Below, piece after piece: positions 8,530 to 16,608 of a DNA stretch of 64,000 nt. A program made the position numbers and the translations under genes. The notes under the pieces were generated by a model. It saw only the letters and a list, made by a program, of their open reading frames with translations. It ran no database searches and was not told the origin of the DNA. Numbering within the stretch: position 1 is the first letter of the stretch; each line of letters opens with the position of its first letter. Source of the stretch: Corynebacterium gottingense (lineage in GTDB: Bacteria > Actinomycetota > Actinomycetes > Mycobacteriales > Mycobacteriaceae); the NCBI RefSeq assembly GCF_003693265.1, contig NZ_RDRE01000011.1, forward strand, positions 17,798 through 81,797. The letters run 5' to 3'.

Positions 8530-9909
8530 ATGGAACTTCACACCGAACTGAAATCCCTCTACGGTTGGGGCCGCACCGCGCCGTCCACGGCGCACGTGCT
8601 GTCCACCCCGGACGTGGACACCATCGCCAAGGCCGTCCAGGTGGCAGCCGAGAGCGGCCGCGGCGTCATCGCCCGCGGCATGGGCCGCTCCTACGGCGAC
8701 CCCGCCCAAAACGGTGGCGGTCTGGTCATCGACATGCAGGAGCTCAACCAGATCCACTCCATCGACCCGGACACCGGCATCGTGGACGTGGACGCTGGCG
8801 TGACCCTGGACCAGCTGATGAAGGCTGCTCTGCCCTACGGCCTGTGGGTCCCCGTCCTGCCCGGCACCCGCCAGGTCACCATCGGCGGCGCCATCGGCCC
8901 GGACATCCACGGTAAGAACCACCACTCCGCAGGCTCCTTCGGCGACCACGTCGTCTCCATGGAGCTGCTCGTGGCCGACGGCCGCGTCCTCCACCTCGAG
9001 CCGGAGGGCGAGACCAGCGAACTGTTCTGGGCCACCGTCGGCGGCATGGGCCTGACCGGCATCATCCTGCGCGCCCGCATCAAGATGACGAAGACGGAGA
9101 CCGCCTACTTCATCTCCGACACGGTGCGCACCACGACCCTCGACGAGACGATCGAGGAGCACTCCCACGGCCAGGAGGAGGGCTACACCTACTCCTCCGC
9201 GTGGTTCGACGCGATCTCCGCACCGCCGAAGACCGGCCGTTCCACCATCTCCCGCGGCTCGCTGGCCACCCTGGACCAGCTCAAGGAGTTCGCGCCGAAG
9301 CTGGCGAAGGACCCGCTGAAGTTCAAGGCACCGCAGCTGATGACGGTGCCGGACATCTTCCCGTCCTGGACCATGAACAAGCTGACCCTGTCCGCGATCG
9401 GTGAGGCCTACTACATGATGGGCGCGCCGTCGAAGAACGACATCAAGAACCTCACGCAGTTCTACCAGCCGCTCGACCTGATCGGCGAGTGGAACCGCGG
9501 CTACGGATCGAAGGGCTTCCTGCAGTACCAGTTCGTGGTGCCCACGGACGCGGTCGAGCCGTTCAAGGACATCATCTACCAGATCCAGTCCTCCGGCCAC
9601 TACACCGCGCTGAACGTGTTTAAGCTGTTCGGCGAGGGTAACCGCGCGCCGCTGTCCTACCCCATGAAGGGCTGGAACGTGTGCGTGGACTTCCCGATCC
9701 GTCCGGGCCTCAACGAGTTCCTCGACCGCCTGGACGACCAGGTCATGGAGTTCGGTGGTCGCCTCTACCTGGCGAAGGAGTCCCGCACCAGCGCAGAGAA
9801 GTTCCACAAGATGTACCCGGAGCTTCCCGGCTGGCTGAAGACCCGCCACGACATCGACCCGACCGGCGTCTTCGCCTCCGACATGTCCCGCCGCCTCGAG
9901 CTGCACTAG
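8530..9909 (+). CDS. dprE1: Decaprenylphosphoryl-beta-D-ribose oxidase DprE1
   Basis: This FAD enzyme of about 459 residues oxidises the 2'-OH of decaprenyl-phosphoryl-ribose, the first half of the epimerisation that makes the arabinose donor. The N-terminal FAD-binding domain holds [13 protein letters not shown] and [21 protein letters not shown]. The C-terminal part holds [10 protein letters not shown], whose Cys (about residue 385) matches the Cys trapped by benzothiazinones in M. tuberculosis, and ends [13 protein letters not shown] 8530 follows a GGAG; an in-frame ATG at 8512 is possible. It is operonic with dprE2, 13 bases downstream. Confidence 0.95.
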   Translation: MELHTELKSLYGWGRTAPSTAHVLSTPDVDTIAKAVQVAAESGRGVIARGMGRSYGDPAQNGGGLVIDMQELNQIHSIDPDTGIVDVDAGVTLDQLMKAALPYGLWVPVLPGTRQVTIGGAIGPDIHGKNHHSAGSFGDHVVSMELLVADGRVLHLEPEGETSELFWATVGGMGLTGIILRARIKMTKTETAYFISDTVRTTTLDETIEEHSHGQEEGYTYSSAWFDAISAPPKTGRSTISRGSLATLDQLKEFAPKLAKDPLKFKAPQLMTVPDIFPSWTMNKLTLSAIGEAYYMMGAPSKNDIKNLTQFYQPLDLIGEWNRGYGSKGFLQYQFVVPTDAVEPFKDIIYQIQSSGHYTALNVFKLFGEGNRAPLSYPMKGWNVCVDFPIRPGLNEFLDRLDDQVMEFGGRLYLAKESRTSAEKFHKMYPELPGWLKTRHDIDPTGVFASDMSRRLELH

Positions 9910-9922
9910 AAAGGAATCCCCA

Positions 9923-10687
9923 ATGCTGAATGCAGTAGGCCAAGCCCAGAACATTTTGCTGCTCGGTGGCACCTCAGAGATCGGTCTCGCGATCGTCTCC
10001 GAGCTCGCCTCCCGCGGCGGCAACCCCACCGTCACCCTCGCCGCGCGCAAGGGCTCTTCGCGTATCGACGCCGCGGTGCAGGAAGTCTCCGCCGCCGGCG
10101 CCTCCAAGGTGCGCCTCATCGACTTCGACGCCACCGACTTCGACGCCCACCCCGGCGTGATCGACGCCGCCTTCGAGGACGGCGACGTTGACGTGGCGGT
10201 CGTCGCGTTCGGCACGCTCGGCGACCAGGAACAGCTCTGGCAGGACCAGGCCGCCGCCGTCGCCTCCGCGCAGACGAACTACACCGCCCCAATCTCGGTC
10301 GGCGTACTTTTGGGCCAAAAGTTCAAAGCCCAAGGTCACGGCCACATCATCGCCATGAGCTCGGTCGCGGGACAGAAGGTGCGCCGCTCCAACTTTGTCT
10401 ACGGCGCATCCAAGGCCGGCATGGACGGCTTTTACACCCAGCTCGGTGAGGCACTGCGCGACAGCGGTGTGAAGGTCACCGTGGTCCGCCCGGGCCAGGT
10501 CCGCACCAAGATGACCGAGGGCCTCGACGAGGCGCCGCTGACCGTGAACAAGGAGGACGTCGCTGAGGCTGCCGTCGAGGCTGCGCTTGGCGGCAAGTCC
10601 AACGTGTTCGTGCACAAGCTGTTCGGCCCGATCTCCATGGTGCTCAAGGCCATCCCGGCCCCGATCATGCGCAAGCTGAACTTCTAA
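9923..10687 (+). CDS. dprE2: Decaprenylphosphoryl-2-keto-erythro-pentose reductase DprE2
   Basis: This 254-residue short-chain dehydrogenase reduces the keto intermediate made by DprE1 to decaprenyl-phosphoryl-arabinose. The NAD(P) motif GGTSEIGLAI is near the N-terminus and the catalytic pair is Y160-x3-K164 in VYGASKAG. GAAAGGA precedes the ATG. The segment VLLGQKFKAQ is encoded by one of the window's ACTTTT-N5-AAAAGT palindromes. The gene is followed by another copy of that palindrome and a strong hairpin terminator. Confidence 0.95.
   Translation: MLNAVGQAQNILLLGGTSEIGLAIVSELASRGGNPTVTLAARKGSSRIDAAVQEVSAAGASKVRLIDFDATDFDAHPGVIDAAFEDGDVDVAVVAFGTLGDQEQLWQDQAAAVASAQTNYTAPISVGVLLGQKFKAQGHGHIIAMSSVAGQKVRRSNFVYGASKAGMDGFYTQLGEALRDSGVKVTVVRPGQVRTKMTEGLDEAPLTVNKEDVAEAAVEAALGGKSNVFVHKLFGPISMVLKAIPAPIMRKLNF
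10306..10322. repeat. ACTTTT-N5-AAAAGT palindrome inside dprE2
   Basis: Exact copy with spacer GGGCC, read in frame as part of LLGQKF. Confidence 0.85.
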
Positions 10688-10703
10688 CTTTTCGGCGAAA
10701 AGT
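10687..10703. repeat. ACTTTT-N5-AAAAGT palindrome after dprE2 stop
   Basis: Exact copy with spacer CGGCG, starting at the dprE2 stop codon and running into the terminator hairpin. Confidence 0.85.
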
Positions 10704-10731
10704 CCTGCCCCGGTTTCGGAGCAGGACTTTT
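10698..10731. terminator. Rho-independent terminator between dprE2 and the DoxX gene
   Basis: Perfect 11-base arms AAAAGTCCTGC (10698-10708) and GCAGGACTTTT (10721-10731) enclose a 12-base loop, with a T-run on both strands. It lies between convergent genes and would end transcription from both sides, separating dprE1-dprE2 from the block that follows. Confidence 0.8.
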
Positions 10732-10732
10732 A

Positions 10733-11122
10733 CTATTTCTCGGGCAGGCCAGCGGCGTGGAGTGCCCCGGCGATAAGCGCCGGCTGGAAGAACAGGCGCG
10801 CCAAGCGCTTGCCGTCGGTGTCCAGCCCGAACCCGTCGTGACGCTCGGCGTACTGGCCGATGTTGCCCGGGAAGATCGCCGCATAGAACGCGGCGAGCGC
10901 GACGCCCACCTCGCGGCGCCGCTTCTTCCACGCGAGCAGCCCCGCGCCAAGCGCGATCTCTGCCACGCCCGAGCCCAGGACCACGGCGTCCTTGTCCATG
11001 GGGAACCAGTTGGGCACCTGTGCCTGGAACTCTTCGCGATTGAAGGTGAGGTGGGAGATACCCGCGAACGTCATGGCGGACCCGAGGGCGATTGCGGTCA
11101 AATTTTGGCTTTGCTTACTCAT
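10733..11122 (-). CDS. DoxX-like small membrane protein
   Basis: This 129-residue protein has about four hydrophobic segments and DoxX/DUF4267-like features: AMTFAGISHLTF near the start, a QVPNWFP loop, VLGSGVAEIALGAGLL and FPGNIGQYAER. Such proteins sit in the membrane and their chemistry is mostly unknown. The gene is 11 bases downstream of the permease gene in the same direction and is likely the last gene of that operon. Confidence 0.7.
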   Translation of the reverse strand: MSKQSQNLTAIALGSAMTFAGISHLTFNREEFQAQVPNWFPMDKDAVVLGSGVAEIALGAGLLAWKKRRREVGVALAAFYAAIFPGNIGQYAERHDGFGLDTDGKRLARLFFQPALIAGALHAAGLPEK

Positions 11123-11133
11123 GCGCGCCGATA

Positions 11134-12507
11134 CTAGTCCTTTGCCCTGCCGGTTTCCGCGAGCACCTTTGCGCGGAGACGGCCGGTGGCAACCACGGCA
11201 CCAAGGCAGCCGACCAGAGCGAGCGCGATGAGCGCGCCGAAAAACAGTACGGTTGCGATCCCGTCGGGCGTTGCCCCGACCATGACCAGGCCGACGAGCA
11301 CGCCTTGACCAAATCCCAGCAGCGCTGCGACCACCATCGGCACGCCAATTTCGCGCACCGCAACTTTTGTGTGAAAAGTTGGTGCCGCACCGATGAAGTG
11401 GAGCGACTTGGTCAGCTGCTTCTGCTCCACCACCGCGAGCGCCTGCGTCAGCAGGGTGAACAGCACCAGTAGTACCGCGCCGAAGAGCACCGTGATGGCG
11501 ATGCCCTTGGGCAGATCTTGCACGATGAGCGCCTCCTCGGGGGCCACCTCACTTTCCGCGATGCCCTGGAATGCCCCGGCCACCCCGGCAGTGAACGCGA
11601 CGAAGAACAGCGCGCTGCACCTGCGCCACGTGTTCTTCGCGCCGCGGCCCACTCGGCGCGTCGCTACGTAGTTGTACGCTCCTGGGATTCGGTAGCTTAG
11701 GCGCGCCACAATCTGGATCACTCCGACGGCGATCAGCGTGTTCACCACCAAGAACCCGATGAAGACGACGAGTGCTACCAGGATGTCCGCGAAATCGGCC
11801 TCCGGCGCGACCGGGTGTCGATCAAGCCAGATGTACAGAGCGATTGCTGCGGCGACAGCGCACACCGTGGTGATTATCTTCTGCCCGGGGTGCGGCACGC
11901 GCTTGGTCACGCCGAGCGGTGTGACCGCCACCTGCTGCAGCGCGCGCCACACGGAACCCGCGGCGAGCAGCGCGATGGCCGTCCACGCGATCGGCACGAC
12001 CCACCAGGTGAACATTTCCCAGGTGCCGATCTGTGCTCCTTGAAAGGAAAGCGCTGACCAGGCTGGCACGCTCGCTACGTAGGCCGCCGTGCCGATGCTC
12101 AACCCGACGAAGGCCCTGCGTAGCGCCTCCAGGATCATCATGCCTCGCACCTCACCTGCGGTCGCGCCGATAAGCCTTAACACCGCTAGCTGTTGCTCGC
12201 GCCCGCTCAGGTCTGCCCGCGCCGCCTGCGTGAGCAGGGTGAGCAGGGTGGGGACGAGCAGCGCGCACGCGAAGAGCGCGAGCCCGATGTAGAGCAGCGG
12301 TATGTCGATGTCGCCGCCGATGTCCGGGTATTGCCTGTCGCGCTCCACGAACATCCACGTGCCGCCGGCGAGGGTGCACAGCATCCACGTCGCGACCGCC
12401 AGCGCAACTACGGAAAGTGTCCGCACCCAGCGCTCGCCGGAATGCTTCTGCGCCAGCGCGTCCTTCGACTGCACGTTGGTCGCCTTGAGAAGTGTGGTTG
12501 CGCTCAT
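11134..12507 (-). CDS. FtsX-type ABC transporter permease
   Basis: This 457-residue membrane protein has about eight to ten spans. Two FtsX-like regions are visible: LTQAARADLSGREQQLAVLRLIGAT in the first half and a second set at the C-terminus around LTQALAVVEQKQLTKSLHFIGAAP. This is the MacB/antimicrobial-peptide exporter class of permease. Its start overlaps the ATPase stop by four bases (ATGA), so the two are coupled. Two-component genes next door suggest envelope-stress control. The substrate is unknown. Confidence 0.85.
   Translation of the reverse strand: MSATTLLKATNVQSKDALAQKHSGERWVRTLSVVALAVATWMLCTLAGGTWMFVERDRQYPDIGGDIDIPLLYIGLALFACALLVPTLLTLLTQAARADLSGREQQLAVLRLIGATAGEVRGMMILEALRRAFVGLSIGTAAYVASVPAWSALSFQGAQIGTWEMFTWWVVPIAWTAIALLAAGSVWRALQQVAVTPLGVTKRVPHPGQKIITTVCAVAAAIALYIWLDRHPVAPEADFADILVALVVFIGFLVVNTLIAVGVIQIVARLSYRIPGAYNYVATRRVGRGAKNTWRRCSALFFVAFTAGVAGAFQGIAESEVAPEEALIVQDLPKGIAITVLFGAVLLVLFTLLTQALAVVEQKQLTKSLHFIGAAPTFHTKVAVREIGVPMVVAALLGFGQGVLVGLVMVGATPDGIATVLFFGALIALALVGCLGAVVATGRLRAKVLAETGRAKD
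11361..11381. repeat. ACTTTT-N5-AAAAGT palindrome inside the permease gene
   Basis: Exact copy with extended arms CAACTTTT and AAAAGTTG around GTGTG. Here the spacer is not GC-palindromic, yet its length is still five. Confidence 0.85.
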
Positions 12508-13169
12508 GCCGTCACCTCCGAGTGAATGAGACCGTCGCGGATCTCGATGCGCCGGTTACACCAGGCCGCGATCTTCGGGTCGTGCGTGACCAGGACGAGA
12601 GTGACGCCGAACTTCTGCGCCACTGCCACGATCTCCTGCATCACCTCATGCCCGGTGGCCTGGTCCAGCGCCGCGGTCGGCTCGTCGGCGAAGACCACCT
12701 TCGGCGGGCCGGCGAGCGCCCGGGCGATCGCGACCCTTTGCGCCTGCCCGCCGGAGAGCTGGCCTGGGAACCTTGACGTGAAGTTCCCCAACCCCAGGCG
12801 GGTGAGCATGTCGTCCGCCTGCTCGTGGGCCTCTTTTCTCGAGGTGCCTCGCATGATCTGGGGTAGCGCCACGTTCTCGGTGGCGGTGAGTTCCGGCAGC
12901 AGCTGACCATCCTGAAAGATGAAGCCGAAGTGGTTGAGGCGAAGTTTGGACCGCGCGGCGTCGTCAAGCGCTGCGATGTTGGTGCCATCGAAGACCACCT
13001 CGCCGGAGTCCGGGGTGAGCACGCCGGACATGCAGTGCAAGAGCGTCGACTTGCCGGAGCCCGACGGCCCCATCACGGCGAGCGATTCGCCGGCTTGGAC
13101 CTGAAGGCTCACGCCCTCGAGGACGCGCTGCCTGGTGAATGATTTTGTGATGTCTGTGAGAGTGAGCAT
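12504..13169 (-). CDS. ABC transporter ATPase (MacB/LolD type)
   Basis: This protein of about 221 residues has Walker A GPSGSGKST, a Q-loop FGFIFQDGQL, signature LSGGQAQRVAIA and Walker B VVFADEPTAALD. It pairs with the FtsX-type permease. The start MLTLTDITKSF at 13169 is chosen because GGAAG lies just upstream and family homology starts there. An ACTTTT-N5-AAAAGT palindrome lies 11 bases upstream, between this gene and the divergent sensor kinase. Confidence 0.92.
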   Translation of the reverse strand: MLTLTDITKSFTRQRVLEGVSLQVQAGESLAVMGPSGSGKSTLLHCMSGVLTPDSGEVVFDGTNIAALDDAARSKLRLNHFGFIFQDGQLLPELTATENVALPQIMRGTSRKEAHEQADDMLTRLGLGNFTSRFPGQLSGGQAQRVAIARALAGPPKVVFADEPTAALDQATGHEVMQEIVAVAQKFGVTLVLVTHDPKIAAWCNRRIEIRDGLIHSEVTA

Positions 13170-13179
13170 GCTTCCATTC

Positions 13180-13198
13180 AACTTTTGGCCGAAAAGTT
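13180..13198. repeat. AACTTTT-N5-AAAAGTT palindrome between ABC and kinase genes
   Basis: Exact copy with 7-base arms around GGCCG, in the divergent promoter region upstream of the ABC operon. Confidence 0.85.
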
Positions 13199-13226
13199 TC
13201 ACCATGGTGCTCGCGCCCAAAAATCG

Positions 13227-13244
13227 GGTAGTGCTAGCACTACC
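13227..13244. promoter_or_regulatory. Perfect 18-bp palindromic operator upstream of the two-component genes
   Basis: GGTAGTGCTAGCACTACC is a perfect dyad. A TACTGT -10 element follows at 13249, and the kinase start at 13263 is then leaderless, so the dyad covers the -35 region. It also lies between the divergent ABC operon and the kinase. The likely binder is the NarL-type regulator encoded downstream (inference). Confidence 0.75.
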
Positions 13245-13262
13245 TCGCTACTGTATGCAGGT

Positions 13263-13955
13263 ATGAGGTGGAGGAAACGAGCGAGCAACGAGGCGACGGC
13301 CGCCAGACGAGTTCACCAGCTCACGGCGTCTCGGCGCAGGATCGCCGAGGCCTACGAGGTGGAGCGGCTGCGCATCGAGCGCGACCTGCACGACGGCGCG
13401 CAGCAACACTTCGTCGCCGCTGCGATGAAGGTGGGCGAGGCGCGGATCGACACTGACGGGAGCACCCGGGCGCTTCTCGACGACGCCGCGGCCGACCTCA
13501 AGCGCGGCCTGGAAACCCTGCGACGCACCGTCCGCGGTATCCACCCCAGCGAGCTCACCGACCGGGGCCTGGTCGCGGCGGTGGAGACTGCAGCTTCCCA
13601 GTACGGCCCCCACGTGCGGGTCCGCGCCCCGCACCCACTGCCCGCCATTGACGCATCCGTGCTCGCCGCCGCCTACTTCTTCGCCACCGAGGCGCTCACG
13701 AATGCGGCGAAATATGCGAAAGGGCACCCCGTCCACATCCTTATCACCTGCGACGACACGCTCAACGTCGTGGTCACGGACCAGGGCGACGGCGGCGCGC
13801 ACTTCCTTCCGGGCGGCGGCCTCGACGGGATGCGCGAGCGCGTTGCCGCGTTCGGCGGAAACGTCGAGTTGAACTCGCCGGCCGGCGGCCCGACCACCGT
13901 CGCGGCGCGCATCCCGCTCTTACTTTTCCGCGGCGAAAGCGGGGTGGCGCTGTGA
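13263..13955 (+). CDS. Soluble NarL-class sensor histidine kinase
   Basis: This protein of about 230 residues has no membrane segment and no sensor domain. The HisKA_3 phospho-acceptor motif RIERDLHDGAQQH (His at about residue 43) is followed by a HATPase domain with EALTNAAKYAKG, DQGDGG and GGLDGMRERVAAFGG. It is the DesK/LiaS class with the sensing part missing. The stimulus must come from a partner or another domain. It overlaps the regulator gene by four bases. ATG 13263 is preferred because a -10 TACTGT lies just upstream. Confidence 0.88.
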   Translation: MRWRKRASNEATAARRVHQLTASRRRIAEAYEVERLRIERDLHDGAQQHFVAAAMKVGEARIDTDGSTRALLDDAAADLKRGLETLRRTVRGIHPSELTDRGLVAAVETAASQYGPHVRVRAPHPLPAIDASVLAAAYFFATEALTNAAKYAKGHPVHILITCDDTLNVVVTDQGDGGAHFLPGGGLDGMRERVAAFGGNVELNSPAGGPTTVAARIPLLLFRGESGVAL

Positions 13956-14605
13956 AGATTGTGGTTGCAGACGATTCCGCGCTGCTGCGCGAGGGCGTGG
14001 CCGGCCTGCTCACCCGGCGCGGCCACGACATCGTCGGCGAGGCCTGCGACGCCGAGGAGCTCGCCTCGCTTATCGACGCCACACCCCTCCCCGACCTCCT
14101 CATCACCGATGTCCGCATGCCACCGAACATGCGCGACGACGGACTCACCACCGCCCTGGAGCTCCGCGAGCGCCACCCGGGCCTAAACGTGCTGGTCCTG
14201 TCCCAATACGTCGCCGCGCCGTACGCCCGCGAACTTTTCGGCCAAAAGTTCGGCGGCGGCACGGGCTACCTGCTCAAGGACCGGGTCGCCGAGGTGGCGG
14301 ACTTCATCACCACCTGCGAAACCGTCGCCGGCGGCGGCGTGGTCATCGACCCGGAGGTGGCCAGCTCCCTCATGCACGCCAGCGCCCCGTGGCTGCGCGC
14401 GCTGACCCCGCGCGAGCTCGAGGTCCTCGAGCTCATGGCGGAAGGGCTGTCCAACGCCGAAATTTCGGCCAAACTTTTCCTCTCGTCGGCGGCGGTGGCG
14501 AAGCACGTCTCCAGCATCTTTTCCAAGCTGGGTCTCACCCCGGACGAGGACAATCGGCGGGTGCGCGCCATCTTGATGTTCCTGTCTGAGCGAGGTGTCG
14601 AGTAG
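13952..14605 (+). CDS. NarL/FixJ-family response regulator
   Basis: This 217-residue regulator has a receiver domain with the acidic pair (VVADDS), phospho-acceptor Asp about residue 53 (LLITDVRMPP) and the conserved Lys in YLLKDRV. The C-terminal LuxR-type HTH runs LTPRELEVLELMAEGLSNAEIS. The loop RELFGQKFGGG before YLLKD is encoded by an ACTTTT-N5-AAAAGT palindrome. It likely controls its own operon and the divergent ABC genes through the palindrome at 13227. Confidence 0.92.
   Translation: MKIVVADDSALLREGVAGLLTRRGHDIVGEACDAEELASLIDATPLPDLLITDVRMPPNMRDDGLTTALELRERHPGLNVLVLSQYVAAPYARELFGQKFGGGTGYLLKDRVAEVADFITTCETVAGGGVVIDPEVASSLMHASAPWLRALTPRELEVLELMAEGLSNAEISAKLFLSSAAVAKHVSSIFSKLGLTPDEDNRRVRAILMFLSERGVE
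14069..14079 (-). repeat. CGTCGATAAGC site in the response regulator gene
   Basis: Exact copy; on the coding strand it reads CTT-ATC-GAC, Leu-Ile-Asp. Confidence 0.9.
14231..14251. repeat. GAACTTTT-N5-AAAAGTTC palindrome in the response regulator gene
   Basis: Exact copy with 8-base arms around CGGCC. It encodes ELFGQKF and lies in a loop of variable length, as if inserted there. Confidence 0.85.
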
Positions 14606-14636
14606 CACCCGCCAGGTTTGTGCGAAACTAGAGGGC

Positions 14637-16580
14637 ATGAGCACGACAGTTGCACCTGAAACTTCGGTAGACCCCACGTTTGGGCTGCGCACCACCGGCT
14701 ATGAACCCGACGCACTTTCCGCGCGGAAGACGCTCATCCTCACCCTCGCCGCCGGGTTCGCGGCCGCCGCGGTGACCACACTCGCCTGGTTTGTGCTCCA
14801 CTCCATCTCCCTGCCGGCGTTCAACCGGTCCATGTCCACGCGCGCGCTGTCCACGGCGGGCTCGTTTGTCATCCTCGGCGCCACCCTGGTCTGCTGCATC
14901 GGCTGGCTTCGCGGCAAGCGCACCTGGCCGAAGGCGGTGATGATGTATGTCACTGCCCCAGCGCTGGTGATCACCTCGCTGGCCATCCCGCTGGCGGCGA
15001 CCCGCCTGTGGCTGGATGGCATCCAGGTGGACCAGGGCTTCCGCACCCAGTTCCTGTCGCGCATGACGGAGACCGCGGCGAACGCGGACATGAGCTACAA
15101 GGACCTGCCCACCTTCTACCCAATGGGCTGGTTCTGGGCCGGCGGGCGCGTGGCGGACCTGCTGGGCATCCCGGGCTGGGAGGTCTTCCAGCCCTGGGCG
15201 CTGATCACCCTGGCGGCGGGCGCGGCCATGCTCACCCCGATCTGGCAGAAGATCACCGGCTCGCTGCCGGTCGCGTGCACCATCGCCACCGTCACCACCG
15301 CGATCGTCCTGACGGAGACGCCGGACGAGCCGTACGCGGCCATCGTCGCCATGTTCTTCCCCGCGGCCGCCATCATCGCCCGCCGCGCGCTCCTCGGCTC
15401 CCGCAACGCCATCATCTTCATGGTGCTCTACCTGGGCCTCTCCGCCTGCTTCTACACCCTGTTCACCGCGGTCGCCGCGCTGCTGGTGGTCGCGCTCGCG
15501 GTGGTGGAGTGCGTCATGCAGGACCGCAACTTCCGGGTGATCGGCCGGCTGTGCGTCATTGGCGTGTGCTCCATGGTCATCGCGCTGCTGAGCTGGGCAC
15601 CGTACCTCTACAACGTGCTGTTCGGCGACTACGAGGTGAAGTCCACCGCCAACCACTTCCTGCCGGAGGAAGGCACGGCCTACCCGCTGCCGTTCCTGTC
15701 CTTCTCCGTTATCGGCGTCCTTTCCTTCTTCGGTCTGATCTTTCTGGTGGTGCGCGCGGTGGACAAAGAGGTGGCGTCGTTAGGCATTGCCGCGATTGTT
15801 TGCTACGCCTGGTGCCTGGCGTCCATGTCCGCCACCCTGGTGGGCACCTCACTGCTCGGGTTCCGCATCGAGGTGCTGGTGATCGAGGTGTTCGCGACCG
15901 CGGGCGTGATCGGCGTGATGGACGCCTGCCTGGTCGGGCTGGACTACTTCTACCCGGCGCGGTTCTCCCCGGAGTCCATCCGCGGCATCATGGCCATCGT
16001 CATGGTCGTGCTCGCCGGCGCGTGCCTGGCGTACGTGCAGCAGATCCCGGCCGAGAACGAGTCGCACATCGACCAGGCCTACGCGGATACTGACGGCTTC
16101 GGCGAGCGCGCCGACCGCTTCCCGCCCAACGCGGCGAAGTACTACGGCGAAATCTCGGAGCTGATCGAGTCGCACGGGCACGCCCCCAACCAGGCGGTGG
16201 TCTACACCGATGAGATCAACTTCATGGCGTTCCACCCCTTCTTCGGCTTCAACGCGTTTACCAGCCACTACGCCAACCCGCTCGGCGAGTACGACCAGCG
16301 CAACGACGCCCTGGCCGCCTGGTCGCAGCTGTCCTGGGACCACCCCGAGGAGCTCACCGCGGCCATCGACGGCGCGAAGTGGGAGCCGCCCGCCGCCTTC
16401 ATCTTCCGCGGCGACGTGGACGACCCGGAGGCCGGGTTCAAGACGCACATCGCGCACGACATCTTCCCCAACCAGCCGAACGTCCGCTACGAGGGCATCT
16501 TCTTCAACCCGAAGGCGTTCGAGGGCGGCGACTGGGACGTGGAGCAGATCGGCCCGTTCGCGGTAGTGGTGCGTACATAG
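14637..16580 (+). CDS. aftA: Arabinofuranosyltransferase AftA
   Basis: This membrane protein of about 647 residues belongs to the GT-C family AftA (GT85), which primes the galactan with the first arabinofuranose from decaprenyl-phosphoryl-arabinose on the outer face. It has about eleven spans in the N-terminal two thirds and a periplasmic C-terminal domain. Typical segments are DLPTFYPMGWFWAGGRVADLLGIPGWE and SWAPYLYNVL. The start MSTTVAPE at 14637 fits a possible -10 (AAACTAGAG) just upstream. The emb gene follows after 28 bases. Confidence 0.92.
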   Translation: MSTTVAPETSVDPTFGLRTTGYEPDALSARKTLILTLAAGFAAAAVTTLAWFVLHSISLPAFNRSMSTRALSTAGSFVILGATLVCCIGWLRGKRTWPKAVMMYVTAPALVITSLAIPLAATRLWLDGIQVDQGFRTQFLSRMTETAANADMSYKDLPTFYPMGWFWAGGRVADLLGIPGWEVFQPWALITLAAGAAMLTPIWQKITGSLPVACTIATVTTAIVLTETPDEPYAAIVAMFFPAAAIIARRALLGSRNAIIFMVLYLGLSACFYTLFTAVAALLVVALAVVECVMQDRNFRVIGRLCVIGVCSMVIALLSWAPYLYNVLFGDYEVKSTANHFLPEEGTAYPLPFLSFSVIGVLSFFGLIFLVVRAVDKEVASLGIAAIVCYAWCLASMSATLVGTSLLGFRIEVLVIEVFATAGVIGVMDACLVGLDYFYPARFSPESIRGIMAIVMVVLAGACLAYVQQIPAENESHIDQAYADTDGFGERADRFPPNAAKYYGEISELIESHGHAPNQAVVYTDEINFMAFHPFFGFNAFTSHYANPLGEYDQRNDALAAWSQLSWDHPEELTAAIDGAKWEPPAAFIFRGDVDDPEAGFKTHIAHDIFPNQPNVRYEGIFFNPKAFEGGDWDVEQIGPFAVVVRT

Positions 16581-16585
16581 CGCGT

Positions 16586-16605
16586 CAGTCACAGTAAGGT
16601 GACTG
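16586..16605 (+). promoter_or_regulatory. Hairpin in the aftA-emb gap containing the ribosome site
   Basis: CAGTCAC (16586-16592) and GTGACTG (16599-16605) form a perfect 7-base stem. The loop and the start of the second arm contain AAGG, the ribosome-binding sequence for emb, whose GTG start is three bases downstream. It could limit emb translation. Confidence 0.5.
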
Positions 16606-16608
16606 TTC

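Noticed and set aside
8407..10215. Long open frame antisense to dprE1-dprE2
   Set aside because: Same composition effect; spans two well-identified genes and has no start signal.
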